From NCBI GenBank assembly GCA_963921425.1, contig OY992836.1:12307304-12371303 (forward strand): a DNA stretch of 64,000 nucleotides, read 5' to 3'. A program made the translations under genes and the position numbers. Positions 24,740 to 38,131 of the stretch are shown in pieces. The notes beneath the pieces are model-generated. The model was not told where the DNA came from. It saw only the letters and a program-made list of their open reading frames with translations, and did not search any database. Positions within the stretch are counted from its first letter, which is position 1; the number at the start of each line of letters is the position of its first letter. Source of the stretch: Dryas octopetala. Lineage: Eukaryota; Streptophyta; Magnoliopsida; Rosales; Rosaceae.

Positions 24740-25919
24740 ACAAGCTCTGAGGTGTTTGTTTAATAAAATTAAGTAATTATTAATTAGTGAACCATTTTTA
24801 TTTAACAGTATTTGTCTCAAGCACACATTATATTTATCTTATATCATATGAAATTTACTATATAATTTAGGCCGAATGTCACAAATATCATCCAGACTTT
24901 GAGGCTTGTGCGCAAATGTCATCCAATCTTTCAATTGTGACAATTTGTCATCCAATCTTTCAAAATTGTGCAAATTTGCCATCTGCCGTCAATTTCATCC
25001 ATTCACCAGTTAAAATTAAGGGTATTTTTGTCAATTCATCTAAAAAAATATTTAATAAATATATAAAATATAATATATATTTTTTTTTTTTTGCAAAAAC
25101 AAATCATCTCGCTCTCTCTCTCTTCTATCTCTCTTGGCCAGTGGCTGGGTGGGTGGCGGAATAGAAGGAGAAAGGGGAAAAGGGAAAGGTAGGTGGCGCA
25201 GGGGTGAGTGTGTAGGGAGAGGGGGAGCCGGGGGGTGTTGCTGGGAGATAGGGCGTCGAGGGGGGAGGGTTGCGAGGTGAGAGGCGGGGGGCTGCTGCTA
25301 GGTGGGGTGCGACGAGGCTGGGCTGGGGGTGGGGGGTGCAATGGAGCTGGCTGGGCGAGGCTGGGGTTAGGCTGGGGTGGGAGGCGGGGCTGGGTGGGTC
25401 GGTGCAGGGGCTGGGGGAAGTTTTCGGGTGAAGGAGGGAGGTCGGAGGGGGAGGGGGAGGGAGGGAGGGGTGGGTCGGGTGAGGGGGTTGAGGGGCTAGG
25501 TGGGTTGGGTGGAGGAGTGGAGAAGAAGAATGTTTTTCTTTTTTGTTTTTTTAAATTTGATTTTTAATTATATTTAAATAAAAAATTTATTTAAAATTCA
25601 AATTTAACATAATATTCTAATTTAATAGAAATTATGACAGCATATGACAAATTTGTATAGTTTTGAAAGATTGGATGACAAATTGTCGCAATTGAAAAAT
25701 TAGATGACATTTGCGCACAAGCCTCATAGTCTAGATGACATTTATGCAATTCGGCCTATAATTTAGTTTCTTCAATGTTTTTTTTATCAATGTAGTAGAT
25801 GATATGTTAAATAAACATATGTTAAAGTTTCATACAAAATTTTCGTACAAAATTTTCGTCGTTTCTGTCTATTTTTTGTAGAAATCGAAATTTCCTCGAA
25901 ATCAAAATTTAACTCATTG
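24740..25919 (-). mobile_element. hAT-like 'CAAGG' repeat, copy 3, split by a MULE
   Basis: Sequences at 24750-24869 and 25766-25919 together align with the corresponding parts of the repeats at 44.9-46.3 kb (opposite strand) and 59.2-60.2 kb (same strand). The right end, read in reverse, is CAATGAGTTAAATTTTGATT. A MULE (24870-25756) interrupts it. The left end cannot be found, so this copy is probably truncated. Confidence 0.65.
24870..25756. mobile_element. Non-autonomous Mutator-like element (887 bp)
   Basis: Terminal inverted repeats begin GGCCGAAT at both ends and align for more than 100 bp (GAGGCTTGTGCGCAAATGTC in both). The target duplication TATAATTTA (9 bp) lies at 24861-24869 and 25757-25765. 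The core at about 25140-25520 is extremely G-rich on the plus strand, with several runs of four or more G. It encodes no transposase. Confidence 0.88.
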
Positions 25920-26020
25920 GGTTTGAGAGACGCAGAGGTGAGTGGACTTGGGCCAGTAAGCCTACCAGGGAGCCCAGATGCCATCGAGATCCAAGTGTGC
26001 CTAACAAAATAAAAAAATAT

Positions 26021-26386
26021 AGTTATTTACACTTACACACCTTGAGATCTATCGTCTTTTCACATACACCCTTGAGGTTTCAAAAATTACACATATATCT
26101 CCTGAGATTTCAAAAATGTTACACATAACCCTCTGCAAGAGAAAACAATAAATAAACAAAAAAAGATATTTGTATTGAAGTTGGACCCTATACTTTGAGT
26201 AATCTTATTAGGCCATTACACCCTTTTAGCATGCCTTTTTGCATACATTCTCATCATTTTTTGTCTTACTGTAGAGATTATGTGTAACAGTTTTAAAACC
26301 ACAAGGAGTGCATGTGTAATTTTTAAAACCCTAGAGCTTATATGTGAAAAGACGATAAACTTCAGAGACTATAAATGTAAATAACT
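26021..26386. mobile_element. Long inverted-repeat MITE (about 366 bp)
   Basis: About 120 bp at each side form imperfect inverted copies. Both include AGTTATTTACA, ATCGTCTTTTCACATA and 'ttacacat'. The spacer is AT-rich and non-coding. The target duplication is unclear. Confidence 0.6.
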
Positions 26387-26749
26387 CATCAAAAATAGGT
26401 TTAGTTTGAAGTTTGAACCAATAAAAAAAAAAGGTTGAAAATAGCTAGGTTAGTCTTAATATTTCCTCAAGTTTCAAGGATTGCCCAAATTATGACAATA
26501 TGTTAGATAAAAAGAAATTAACAAAAAAATTAATAAATAGTTACATGTTTTGCACTATTCAAACATATTGCACATATTTACTATATAGGTGATATCGTAA
26601 ATTTTTTTATTATACAATATATATTCACAATAAACTAAATATAATTAAGTTTTATAGATTCTTCGGGTTGTTCAGGTTAGAGATTTCTTAACCCATGCTT
26701 CCCTAAATTTTAATTTGAGGTAGAATATTATGACCATGTTTACTCTTAA

Positions 26750-27490
26750 GAATGCTGATATTTACACACCCTTTACTCACCTCACACTCCTTCCTCTTTC
26801 TAATTTATACAATTTCTCATACACACCCCCTCAAAATATCCTCATTACACGAGAAAAAAAAAAAAAACAAAAGTCCAAAACCCAGAAGCCCCCATCCTGA
26901 CCCCACACCTAGCCACCACCACTATCGTCGGTGCTCCAACTGGTTGGCCGCCTTCCATACCTTATCTCCCTCTTCGGCTCTCTCTCTCTCTCTTTCTCTC
27001 TCAATCTATCTCCATCATTTATCTCATTCTTTGACTCTCTTTATTTTTTCCCTTTCTCCTTCCCTTTCCTTTCTCTCCCTCCCTTACTTTCTATATGTCT
27101 CTCCTTTGCCGGCCTCCAGATCGATGGATGACGACCTCCGATCAGAAGGCCAGCGATCGGCCTCCGACTTCCTTTACAACATGACGAAGATAGAAAATGA
27201 GAGAAAATGAGAGGGAAAGAGAGTGGGAAAGAGAGAAAGAGAGAGGGAATGAGAGAAAGAAAGGGGAGAAAGAGAAAGAATGAAGGTCATGCAGCCAGTT
27301 GGACCGCTGACAACAATGGCGGCGGGCCACGGCTAAGGGTGGGGTCGGGGTGGCTATTTGGGGTTTGTTTGTTTAAAAAAAAAAATTATGTCCTTTATGC
27401 TATTTTAATGTTAGAATAAAATGGTAATTTCACAAATTTAAAGAGAGAGGTGTGAAGTGAGAAAAATTAGAGTGTGTATATAGCAACCAT
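26750..27490. mobile_element. MULE-like element with a CT/GA-rich core
   Basis: The edges form an imperfect inverted repeat. The left has 'tttacacacc...cactcc...tttctaattt'; the right, read in reverse, has 'tatacacactctaatttttctcacttcacacctctc'. The core is pyrimidine-rich to about 27120 and purine-rich after 27195, so it could fold back on itself. Open frames are low complexity. Ends are approximate. Confidence 0.5.
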
Positions 27491-27498
27491 CTTACTTA

Positions 27499-27902
27499 AG
27501 TGGTGTATTTAATTGAGATTTTAATGGATTTTAAAGGAGTCATGAACTCTTGCAGATTTCATGGATTATATGGATTATTATTGACTTCCATTAAATCCAT
27601 CAAAATCTAAGAAAGAAAGACTGAAATTCTTATGACCTTTGTTATTTGAAAAAAATTCATCAGAATCCATCACTTAATGAAATCCTTTAAAATCAATAAG
27701 TTTTTTAATACACCTAGATTTCTATGAAATTTTTAAATTTCTGAATTAACACACATATATTTTTATAAAATCTTTAAAATTCTGAATTGAATACACCTAG
27801 ATTTCTATAGAATTTATAAAATTATGAATTTGATACACCTAATTTTTATGAAATTTTAAATTCTTTTGAAATCCATTAGAATCTCAATGGAATACACCCC
27901 CC
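27499..27902. mobile_element. MITE with a GGTGTATT terminus (about 404 bp)
   Basis: Both ends read GGTGTATT..ATTGAGATT.TAATGGATTT (right end reversed), about 45 bp in all. A TTA trinucleotide sits at each edge (27496-27498 and 27903-27905), consistent with a Harbinger-type 3-bp duplication. The interior is short 'aaattctgaatt' variants without coding content. Confidence 0.55.
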
Positions 27903-29117
27903 TTAATTTCTTAAGATGATTGCTATTTGAATATCTTATCCCTTTTCTATTGGGTCGATGGCTGGCAAGGGATGTGATGGTGGTTCTAACCTTTTTTTTT
28001 TTTTTTTTAATATTTGGAAAAGGTATTGCTATTTAAACTCAACTTTTTTATTTTCATCCCCAATACTTTAATAAAAATAATTTCCAATTCTACTTAAATG
28101 TAAATTAACCTTCAAGGACTTAAATATTTAATTAAAAAATAAAATAAAATTCACTTGAACTCATACTCAACATTTCTCTATACCCAACTTTAACTATGCA
28201 CTCACATCTCTACTCAACTCTTTATCAAAACCTTAAACACACTATAACACTCTTTATATTGATGCAAACAATTTTAATATTGACGAATGGATGGTTAAAT
28301 TACGGTTTGAGAGTCTTTAAATGAAGTATTTTCAATATTTATTTGAGTTTTAATAGACTAAATGTTTATTATCAAAAACTGAAATCGCGACAAGTTCGGC
28401 GCACTAAAGTTGAACATGTTATGAGTTGTTTGACAATAACTCACCAAACAAAGTGTTGGCCATTCGACCACAAACTATTGAACATCTCTAGGAAGTTAAA
28501 AAAAAAAAGGTGTTCGGTGGTTGCAAACTGAACATCCTTCTACCGGTTTACTTGTGCGTTGCCATATATCCTTCTACCCGTTGTTTACCACCGAATATCA
28601 TTCCACCCATTCAATTTTGCAATGCCGAACATCTTTGATATTGGGTGTAGAAAATGTATTGGGGCTAAAAATAAAAAAGTTGGATTTAAATTGCAACATT
28701 CTTTAGAAAATCTCTTGGGTGTTATTTGTCATTTGACAAATTAAATTAAAAGAGCATGCAGTGAGAAAGGAGGAGGTGTTCAAATAGCAGCCATCTTTCT
28801 TAATTATTCTTAACCGAGTTTCCCAAGAGTGCGATTTGAGTTCAGATTGGCCGGGTTCGTCCAGCCAATGCCCACCAGTAGCCCGAACCGGCCCAATAAT
28901 TTGACCCAACAAAGAAAAAAGCATCTGTGGGGAAGACCGAAGACGACCCGCAAAATGAGGGTCTATACCAAAAAAAACTAAACGCATCTGCATCCTAAAT
29001 TCCCAATTTATCATCGAATCAAAATTATCAAACGACGAGAAAACAGAAAACCGCGCCCAGAGAAGAAGAAGAAGAAGGACATTGAAGAAACAAAGACTCA
29101 AGTGGGCCCCAACAACA
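27903..29117. other. Spacer and upstream region of the RER1 gene
   Basis: No gene is supported. It is AT-rich until about 28.8 kb and more mixed afterwards, where the RER1 promoter must lie. Confidence 0.4.
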
Positions 29118-30019
29118 ATGGAGAGTGGAGCGGCGGGCGTGGGTATCGCCGCAGCCGCCGCGGAGGATCCATCGTGGAGGGGGTCGCCGTTCTCCGCCGT
29201 GTCCGATTGGAGCTACGCCGTTTCGCGGCGCTACCAGCACGTGCTCGACCGCACGACGCCGCACGTGCTCTACCGGTGGCTGGCGTGCCTCGGTGTGGCC
29301 CTGGTCTACGTCTTACGCGTGTACCTGGTCCAGGGGTTCTACGTCGTGTCGTACGGTTTGGGGATCTACATTCTCAACCTCCTCATCGGGTTTCTCTCTC
29401 CTCAGGTCGACCCGGAGATCCACGACTTCTCCTCCGCCGACGGCCCCACCCTCCCCACCCGCGGATCCGACGAGTTCCGCCCCTTCGTCCGCCGCCTCCC
29501 CGAGTTCAAGTTCTGGTAATAATTTCATTTCCCTTTTCCGCTGTGAAGTTGTCGTCTTTTTGTGAATTGCGATTGTGCCCTGTGTGTTTGTTGAAATGCC
29601 GCTTAGACATATATGTATCTCCCATTGAATTGGGTTTGACTTTGTTTGTGTGGGAATTGAAGGTACTCTATCACAAAGGCGTTTTGCATTGCATTTGTGA
29701 TGACATTCTTCAGTGCATTTGATGTACCTGTATTCTGGCCCATACTTCTCTTCTACTGGCTGGTGCTCTTTGTTCTCACCATGAGGAGGCAGATAATACA
29801 CATGATCAAATACAAATACGTCCCTTTCTCTTTTGGGAAACAGGTATATACGCCTTGCCTTCACCCCCTAAATAAACCCACCTCATTTGTTTTCTCAATA
29901 ATGGGTTTCATGCCCCATGCTCCATATATGCTTATGTGAATGAGTTTTTGCAGCGGTACGATGGAAAGAAAGCTGCTTCGGCTTCATCCGACACCGCAAA
30001 CCTCCTCCCTAGGGACTGA
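29118..30019 (+). CDS. RER1: RER1 family Golgi-to-ER retrieval receptor
   Basis: Exons 29118-29515, 29663-29843 and 29954-30019 join to 214 residues. RER1 proteins sit in the cis-Golgi membrane and return escaped ER membrane proteins via COPI vesicles. A 35-residue variable N-terminus leads into the family core ([20 protein letters not shown]). Four hydrophobic segments follow in two pairs: about residues 55-72, 75-95, 137-155 and 156-172. Family phrases [29 protein letters not shown] and the Trp at the exon 1/2 join are all present. The charged C-terminal tail [18 protein letters not shown] is typical. The start is the first ATG in the frame and has a favourable purine context. Length is close to the usual 190-220. 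Confidence 0.94.
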
Positions 30020-31179
30020 AACTTTCAGGTAGACTGAATTAATCTACTTCTGATTAAGTCACAAGTAAACTAGGTTACTTTAGGTGAGAATTTATTCTGA
30101 CATTATTTTAAACAGCTATGGATTTTTTTGCGGAAGATATGGCTTGGAGGAATCATTATGAGGAGCTAATTCAGAACCTAGGGTGATTGTCCAGTTCCCT
30201 CCATGAATACCGCTTTGGACCATGGTTGTTATGTTCCTTTGTAATATTTCTGCTTTGGGAAGATGAAGTGGTTGCTGAAGGCCTTTTCCTTTTTGCTTTC
30301 TAGTATAAAAGATCCATTTGTATAGAAGGGACATGTTACTTTCCCATGCTAAATAATGAATCCAATGACATGTACTTTCTACTTTTCTAGAGCTTTTGCA
30401 GTAGGAAATGCCAGCTATCCTCTGCAATTGAGTTATGTCATGTTTAGTATTTAGTTGTACTTTTTTTCATTGTTTACTTGAAACTGGGTTTAATGCAATT
30501 GACTTCCTGGGATTAACACCGAAAATTGTTGTTTATTTGGATTATGCTTCTCTCATATTGTGATTCTTGTGAGGTTTCAATCTGAGTGCCTGTTTGCCTT
30601 ATTACTTCTGCAGTAGAGCATCTCCTGCAGTTTTATAGGTTTATGCTATAACTGTAATTGTCATTTCTCCTGTATGTGGCACAAAAGCCATTCCAATATT
30701 GCTTGCCAAGTTAGTGTCAGCTCTTGACAGGAATGGTTCAGCTGATAAGCTTTTGCATTGGCACTCGTAAACAGGCTTTAGTGTTTCTGAACTAGAGATC
30801 AAGTCTTACAATTTTACAGAGAAATCGCACTGAATGTCAACCTTTAACCAAGTCTCTGTGGTGTTTTGAAATCTTCAATCGTTGGCTCTTGCGCTGAAGT
30901 TGCAATGGCATTGTTACCTTATAGAATAGGTTGTGCCAATGATGGAGCTGTTCCTTTGAAGTTAAAAATTTCATACTGTTTGCTTCAATTATAAGATCAT
31001 AGAAATCATATGCATTAGTTACAAACTTACAATGTGCACCCAAACAATCCATAAACTGATGTTTAGCAGGACTTGTAAAAATGGAAGAAACTGCAGTATG
31101 TTATGGAACTTGTGTATCAAAAGTCAAAACACAACACTGTTGAACCAAAACTGAAAGAGGAAAAGCTTGCGCGCAAAAC
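30020..31179. other. RER1 3' region converging on DUF247
   Basis: No open frame of note on either strand. The 3' UTRs of the two convergent genes should lie here. Confidence 0.5.
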
Positions 31180-32778
31180 TTAGTTTGGTGGCCTGTAATA
31201 GCCATAGACCCCGTAGAAGGTCTGCGCGAAAGTGAGAAACAACAACACAACAGCGGCAATGAATGAGAGGATGGCCCAGGGATTGCTGAAGTAGTTGTGT
31301 TTTAAACTTGCACGCCAAGCATTCCACCTGTGGTCGTAGTAGCAGTTTACATCCTCCGACAGCCGGGAAAGATAACTGTCGTTGATATCAAAAACCACCT
31401 CTTGACAGAGGCGGTTAAAGAGGTCAGCAACCTCAGCATCACTGCCAAGCCAGTGCTCAATTATTCCACAATAATGGAGGTACCCCACATCCTGCGGAGA
31501 GTTGATCAAGTTGTCCATGAAGATCACATAGGAGGTGATGTCATTGCTGCAATCAAGGTGGCACTGCTCAAATGCAATAAGGTTGAGGAAAAGAGACTTT
31601 GTACCATCATGGATCAAGAGCCTGGGAAGTCTTAGAATCCCATTCTTGAATTTCACATCCCAGAATCGGTCTGTCTTCCTTTTCTTGAACTTGAACCCAG
31701 CCTCCCTCAGCTCTGTAACACAATGGATCAACTGCTGCCTCCGTTTATCTGCAACGCGATTCACGTGTGACCATCTCTTGATCCAAACTCTCGGTGGCAC
31801 AGGCTTAGGCCCCGTGCGCAACAAGCTTCGCCTGAACACATCAAGGCAATGGAGGCCACCTTGGTCCGATAGGGGATCAAAGGTGGTTGCATATCCAAGC
31901 GATGACTCCAATTTGTTCCTGTCACTCTTTGTTAATGGCTCATCTGTTGGCATCAATGGGTCGAAGAACCGGAGTGCTAGCTAGGCTACAAGTCCTTTCT
32001 GCTCAGGATTTCCAAACTGCAGCCCCAACAGCCGATCAAGAATGAAAAGTGGAAGCTGATTCTCAAGCATGATCATGTCCCTCTGAATTGAATGCATTGA
32101 GCCACGCATTGCGAAGATGGGGTCATTTCGAGGGTACCCAAGTTGCTTAAACCCCTCAGCTACACCACGGAATAGCTCCAGCACAAAGCAGCCATCAAGC
32201 ACCATCATTTCAACAAACTCATTGCTGCTGAAGCCCACTGCAACTGGTCCTTCATAGCAAGCTCGAGCCTTTTCTTCCACTTCTTTTATAGAATCAAGAT
32301 AAAGCTTTATGTCTTGGTTGGTACGATCGAGAATTCTGTGAAGGGAACGCAATTTGTGGCGGTCCATTTGGCGAAGGCGTCTCTTACCATGGTGGTAAGG
32401 CCCTAATGACACAATCTGAGGGACAATGGCTTTGTCATCACCTTCTCTCAGGTAATGGGGGACTCTGTAAATGCAGAGCTTTTCCCATGAACTTGCTGCA
32501 TCATCTTGAGAAGCTTGTTCGAGCTTTTCTTTAATGGAGATAACCCACTCGGACTCCGGTGACTTGGGTCCCTCTTCAAACTTGTAATCACCACCATTTT
32601 GTAGCACAATTTGGAATGGCTCAGATGGTTGCTGCACTTGTTTCTGCAGCTGCTGCTGCTGATGATGAGGTTGTTCTGGGAGTACTTCAATTGATCTGTT
32701 GTTGGAAGTAGTAGGGGTTGTTGCTATTCCAGATTCTACTGTTTCTCTGAGTTTCACTGTGATGAGGTACCAACTCAA
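31180..32778 (-). pseudogene. DUF247 (UPF0481) protein gene, broken
   Basis: One frame covers an almost full DUF247 protein (about 530 codons), plant-specific and of largely unknown biochemical role. Domain phrases include CIYRVPHYLREGD, VSLGPYHHGK, EMMVLDGCFVLELFRG and MLENQLPLFILDRLL. The C-terminus carries the usual single membrane segment (ILSFIAAVVLLFLTFAQTFY). An in-frame TAG at 31981-31983 splits it into 265 and 258 residues, at a site (GLVA*LALRFF) where I recall Gln in relatives. There is no in-frame ATG before the conserved domain. A 59-bp partial tandem duplication near 32722-32822, not a multiple of three, disrupts the N-terminal region. The rest of the frame is clean, so the loss is recent. 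It could also be a defective allele or a sequencing error. Confidence 0.8.
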
Positions 32779-32822
32779 GAGCTATTCCAGATTCTACTGT
32801 TTCTCTGTGTTCACTGTGATGA
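32722..32822. repeat. 59-bp partial tandem duplication in the DUF247 5' end
   Basis: The string gctattccagattctactgt followed by 'ttctctg' and 'ttcactgtgatga' occurs at 32722 and again at 32781. The second copy has two bases fewer in the middle. Confidence 0.85.
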
Positions 32823-32891
32823 ACACAGCAACCATTTTTGGTTGAGAATGCTATGCAATTCTGGGCTTGGCTTGGCACTTTGGCTTGAATT

Positions 32892-32969
32892 CTAAGCAAT
32901 AAAAAGCACAACTGCCAAAGGGCCTACTATGAAGATATAGAAAATGATGGGGTTGTTGCCTAACATCAT
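32892..32969 (-). CDS. Possible 25-residue hydrophobic peptide upstream of DUF247
   Basis: A short ATG-started frame reads MMLGNNPIIFYIFIVGP... and ends with a stop at 32892. Almost all residues after position 7 are hydrophobic, so it would form one membrane segment. It lies in the likely 5' leader of the DUF247 gene, in a different frame. It could be an upstream ORF, a remnant first exon, or chance. I do not recognise it. Confidence 0.2.
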   Translation of the reverse strand: MMLGNNPIIFYIFIVGPLAVVLFIA

Positions 32970-35309
32970 GATATAAGTTTTGGTTAGATGATTTTTTTTA
33001 TACTTTAATAGACTTAAATAAGTGACTCCCCCACAAGGACCCAATTAGATGACTTTTAGGTGTAATGTTCTAATTCTATTCTTAATTTCTTACTCTCAAG
33101 GTTTATTCTTGTGTCTCTAACTTCGGGGGTATGTTGTTCCATCATCATATTGTCATAAAACTATTTAAAATTCCCACTAGATCTGGTTCAAAAGGCTCAC
33201 AAAGTTTTTTAACATTTGAATAGGACTCTATAACATAAGAAAAGCATGAAAAGTTAATTATATAAATGATGTGGATCCCATCTTTATAGTACATCTGGAT
33301 AATCAACTGTCGATCCAATCCGCTTAGAAAGTTTTCAAGTTTATAAGATGCAGGTAAACTATAATTATGCATACATGCTATGCCTTAGAAGACCTTATGA
33401 TATAAACTAATCTAAATTAGAACACATGTATAATCATTAATATTATTTATCATTTAAAATATAAATATTAATAATTGTATATGTATTATAATTTGAAAGA
33501 ATTCGTGATACTACTTGTGTATGTCATGTGGTGTTACCGTCACACATAAAAATTTCTATAAAAAAATAAATTTTTTTTTATTCCAAAATAAAGCCTTAGA
33601 AATAAGCAATTGCAAAACTAGAAAATATTATATATGGTTTACTTGACCATTCCTTGATATAATACAATTGTTCAAGCACGTCCTTCACTTCCAACTGTTT
33701 AATATATACGAAAATTAGCCATGAGGTCATCTCCCATTGAATATAAAAAATAACAAGAAAAATTATTAGCAAGCACGAACCTTTTCTTAATTTGGGAAAA
33801 GAAAATTAATTGTAATTTAAAGGAATAGAAAGCACACCAGCAGGCAGCTTTTATTTATAACGAGGCCAAAACATTAAAGTACAAAAATGATTAGTCATAA
33901 TCTCTAGAAATTATAAACTATAAGAATAACAAATATAAATAACCCACATGCCACATATTTGTGTTTAGCATTTATCTAAGGTGCTAGGGACACTAATGCT
34001 AGGGAAGAGACCACAATAAAGCTATGGAATTAAGTTTGTGCATAAATGGTCATGTATCAAATGATGCGTAAATACACATATTAGTATTTTACTTATTAGA
34101 AGTAAATAAGATTGAAATACGCCAAAATTTGAGTAAGATGAAATATTACCACATGTGAATAAAATTTACACAAATTTAGTGCATAAGTACTCGAGAGATT
34201 TGACCCAACAAAAAAGTACTCAAGAGATTAATAGCTGTGGAAAACTTCCTCATTCCTTGTTCTTTATTTTCATAAAGAACACAAATACACATGCACTGAT
34301 GCACTGCACATTATTTTTATCAAATGATATTCAAGTGAGGAAATTTGAACTTGAAACCTCTAATATAGGTGTAAATACTTTTAGTCACTCAAATTATAAA
34401 ACTCCAGCACATGCAATAGACATTTATACAAAAGCAAGCATTTTTTCGTGTTTAATCGTGGCCTCTTTCTTTCCACTATGTTAACAAAGTGGCACTTGAT
34501 TTACAGGTAAAATAGAGAGTAATATTAGACATATCATATCTTTATACCACATTAGTATCATACTTAGAAACTGCTTGAGTGAAGATGTGAGACAAATAAT
34601 TTTATATAAATTTGCAAGAACAGAGTGAAATCCTTAATTATTCTACTCATAAAAGCATTGAGCTCATCCTCATATACCAATGACTCAATGAGCTCAAGCA
34701 TATGTATGGTCTCTCTCTACGAATTTCAGTTTGAAGTTTGATAAATGATAATACTTTCGAGTAGTTTTGCCAGATAAATGATAATACTTTCGAGTAGTTT
34801 TGCCATCGAATTTCAGTTTGAAGTTTGATAAATGATAATAGATCCAGCATGACCTCAGTGTCAAACAGAGTTCCACTATAGAATTTTTCTTTTCATTATA
34901 CACCAAGTATTAAAGAAACCATGTGAGAACAGAATCTTTTTACAAAGCTCATGGTTACTTTCACATGTGGCATTCTGATTAATCAAGTGGTTTCAAGTTA
35001 TTCCTATGAATAATGAAAAACTAATACGCCAACAGTGACAACACAAGTAAGTTGCACATATAAGTGCCTGGCTAATTAATCCAGACTAAACTTTCAATTG
35101 AAATAAATAGACATTGAATTGCACCACTATCAGTTTTCCAGGTGCTGTTTCAACATTTAATTTAAAGCTATTTACAAACAATACTTATCCCAATAAACAA
35201 CAATCAATAGCCTAGTTCTTTTGTAATCTTAGCCCCAAAGGAACATAGGCCCATGTACCCACAAGCCCAGAGTAGCCCAATATATGCATGTAGGCCTTCA
35301 TTTCAAACT
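32970..35309. other. AT-rich spacer between DUF247 and the protease
   Basis: No gene. A half-copy of the MITE at 2.49 kb lies at about 33.41-33.57 kb (shared 'ttataattt...gtgttac.gtca.a'). A local rearranged repeat lies at 34.72-34.85 kb. Confidence 0.5.
34719..34850. repeat. Local interleaved duplication
   Basis: The unit gataaatgataatactttcg...gttttgcca (33 bp) occurs twice in tandem. A second string (cgaatttcagtttgaagttt) flanks it on both sides. The pattern A-B-B-A in direct orientation suggests slippage or repair. Confidence 0.8.
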
Positions 35310-37733
<2,424 letters not shown>

Positions 37734-37806
37734 GGTTTGGGTTTGGGAGTGGGTTATGTTTCTTTTCTCAAATGAGATCGGTGTGAGGTGAGGAGGAGTT
37801 GTGGGT

Positions 37807-37812
37807 TTATAA
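37807..37812 (-). promoter_or_regulatory. TATA box of the cysteine protease
   Basis: TATAAA on the minus strand lies 75 bp upstream of the protease start codon. That leaves a leader of about 45 nt, a normal distance for plant promoters. Confidence 0.6.
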
Positions 37813-38131
37813 AGAAAAAAGGGGGAGAGTTTAATATTCAAGAATATTGGTTTGTGAGTGTGGAGAAAAATAATGTAAACAATTAAGTTTGTGGTAGAGG
37901 GTATGGCCCTATGGGAGACTTCTTAACCACAAAGGTATGGGAGAGTTGGGTTTAAAATTTGGGGTGTTTTCGGATAAGGACAAATAGGAGGAGGCGGAAC
38001 AAAATAGTTGACACCGCGGTAATTATGGTTGGCTGTCAACAATCGGTATTATTAGGAAGACTATCTCTTTGTACCATCTAGTGTATCATCTCTTTAATAA
38101 AGGTAAGATTCACCAATATAAGTGAGACTTA

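Noticed and set aside
29102-29864. Overlapping frames around RER1 exon 1 (206, 146 and 183 codons)
   Set aside because: Arg/Pro/Ser-rich composition typical of shifted reading of a GC-rich exon; RER1 accounts for the region.
31535-31984. 149-codon plus-strand frame over DUF247
   Set aside because: Antisense shadow of the DUF247 C-terminal half.
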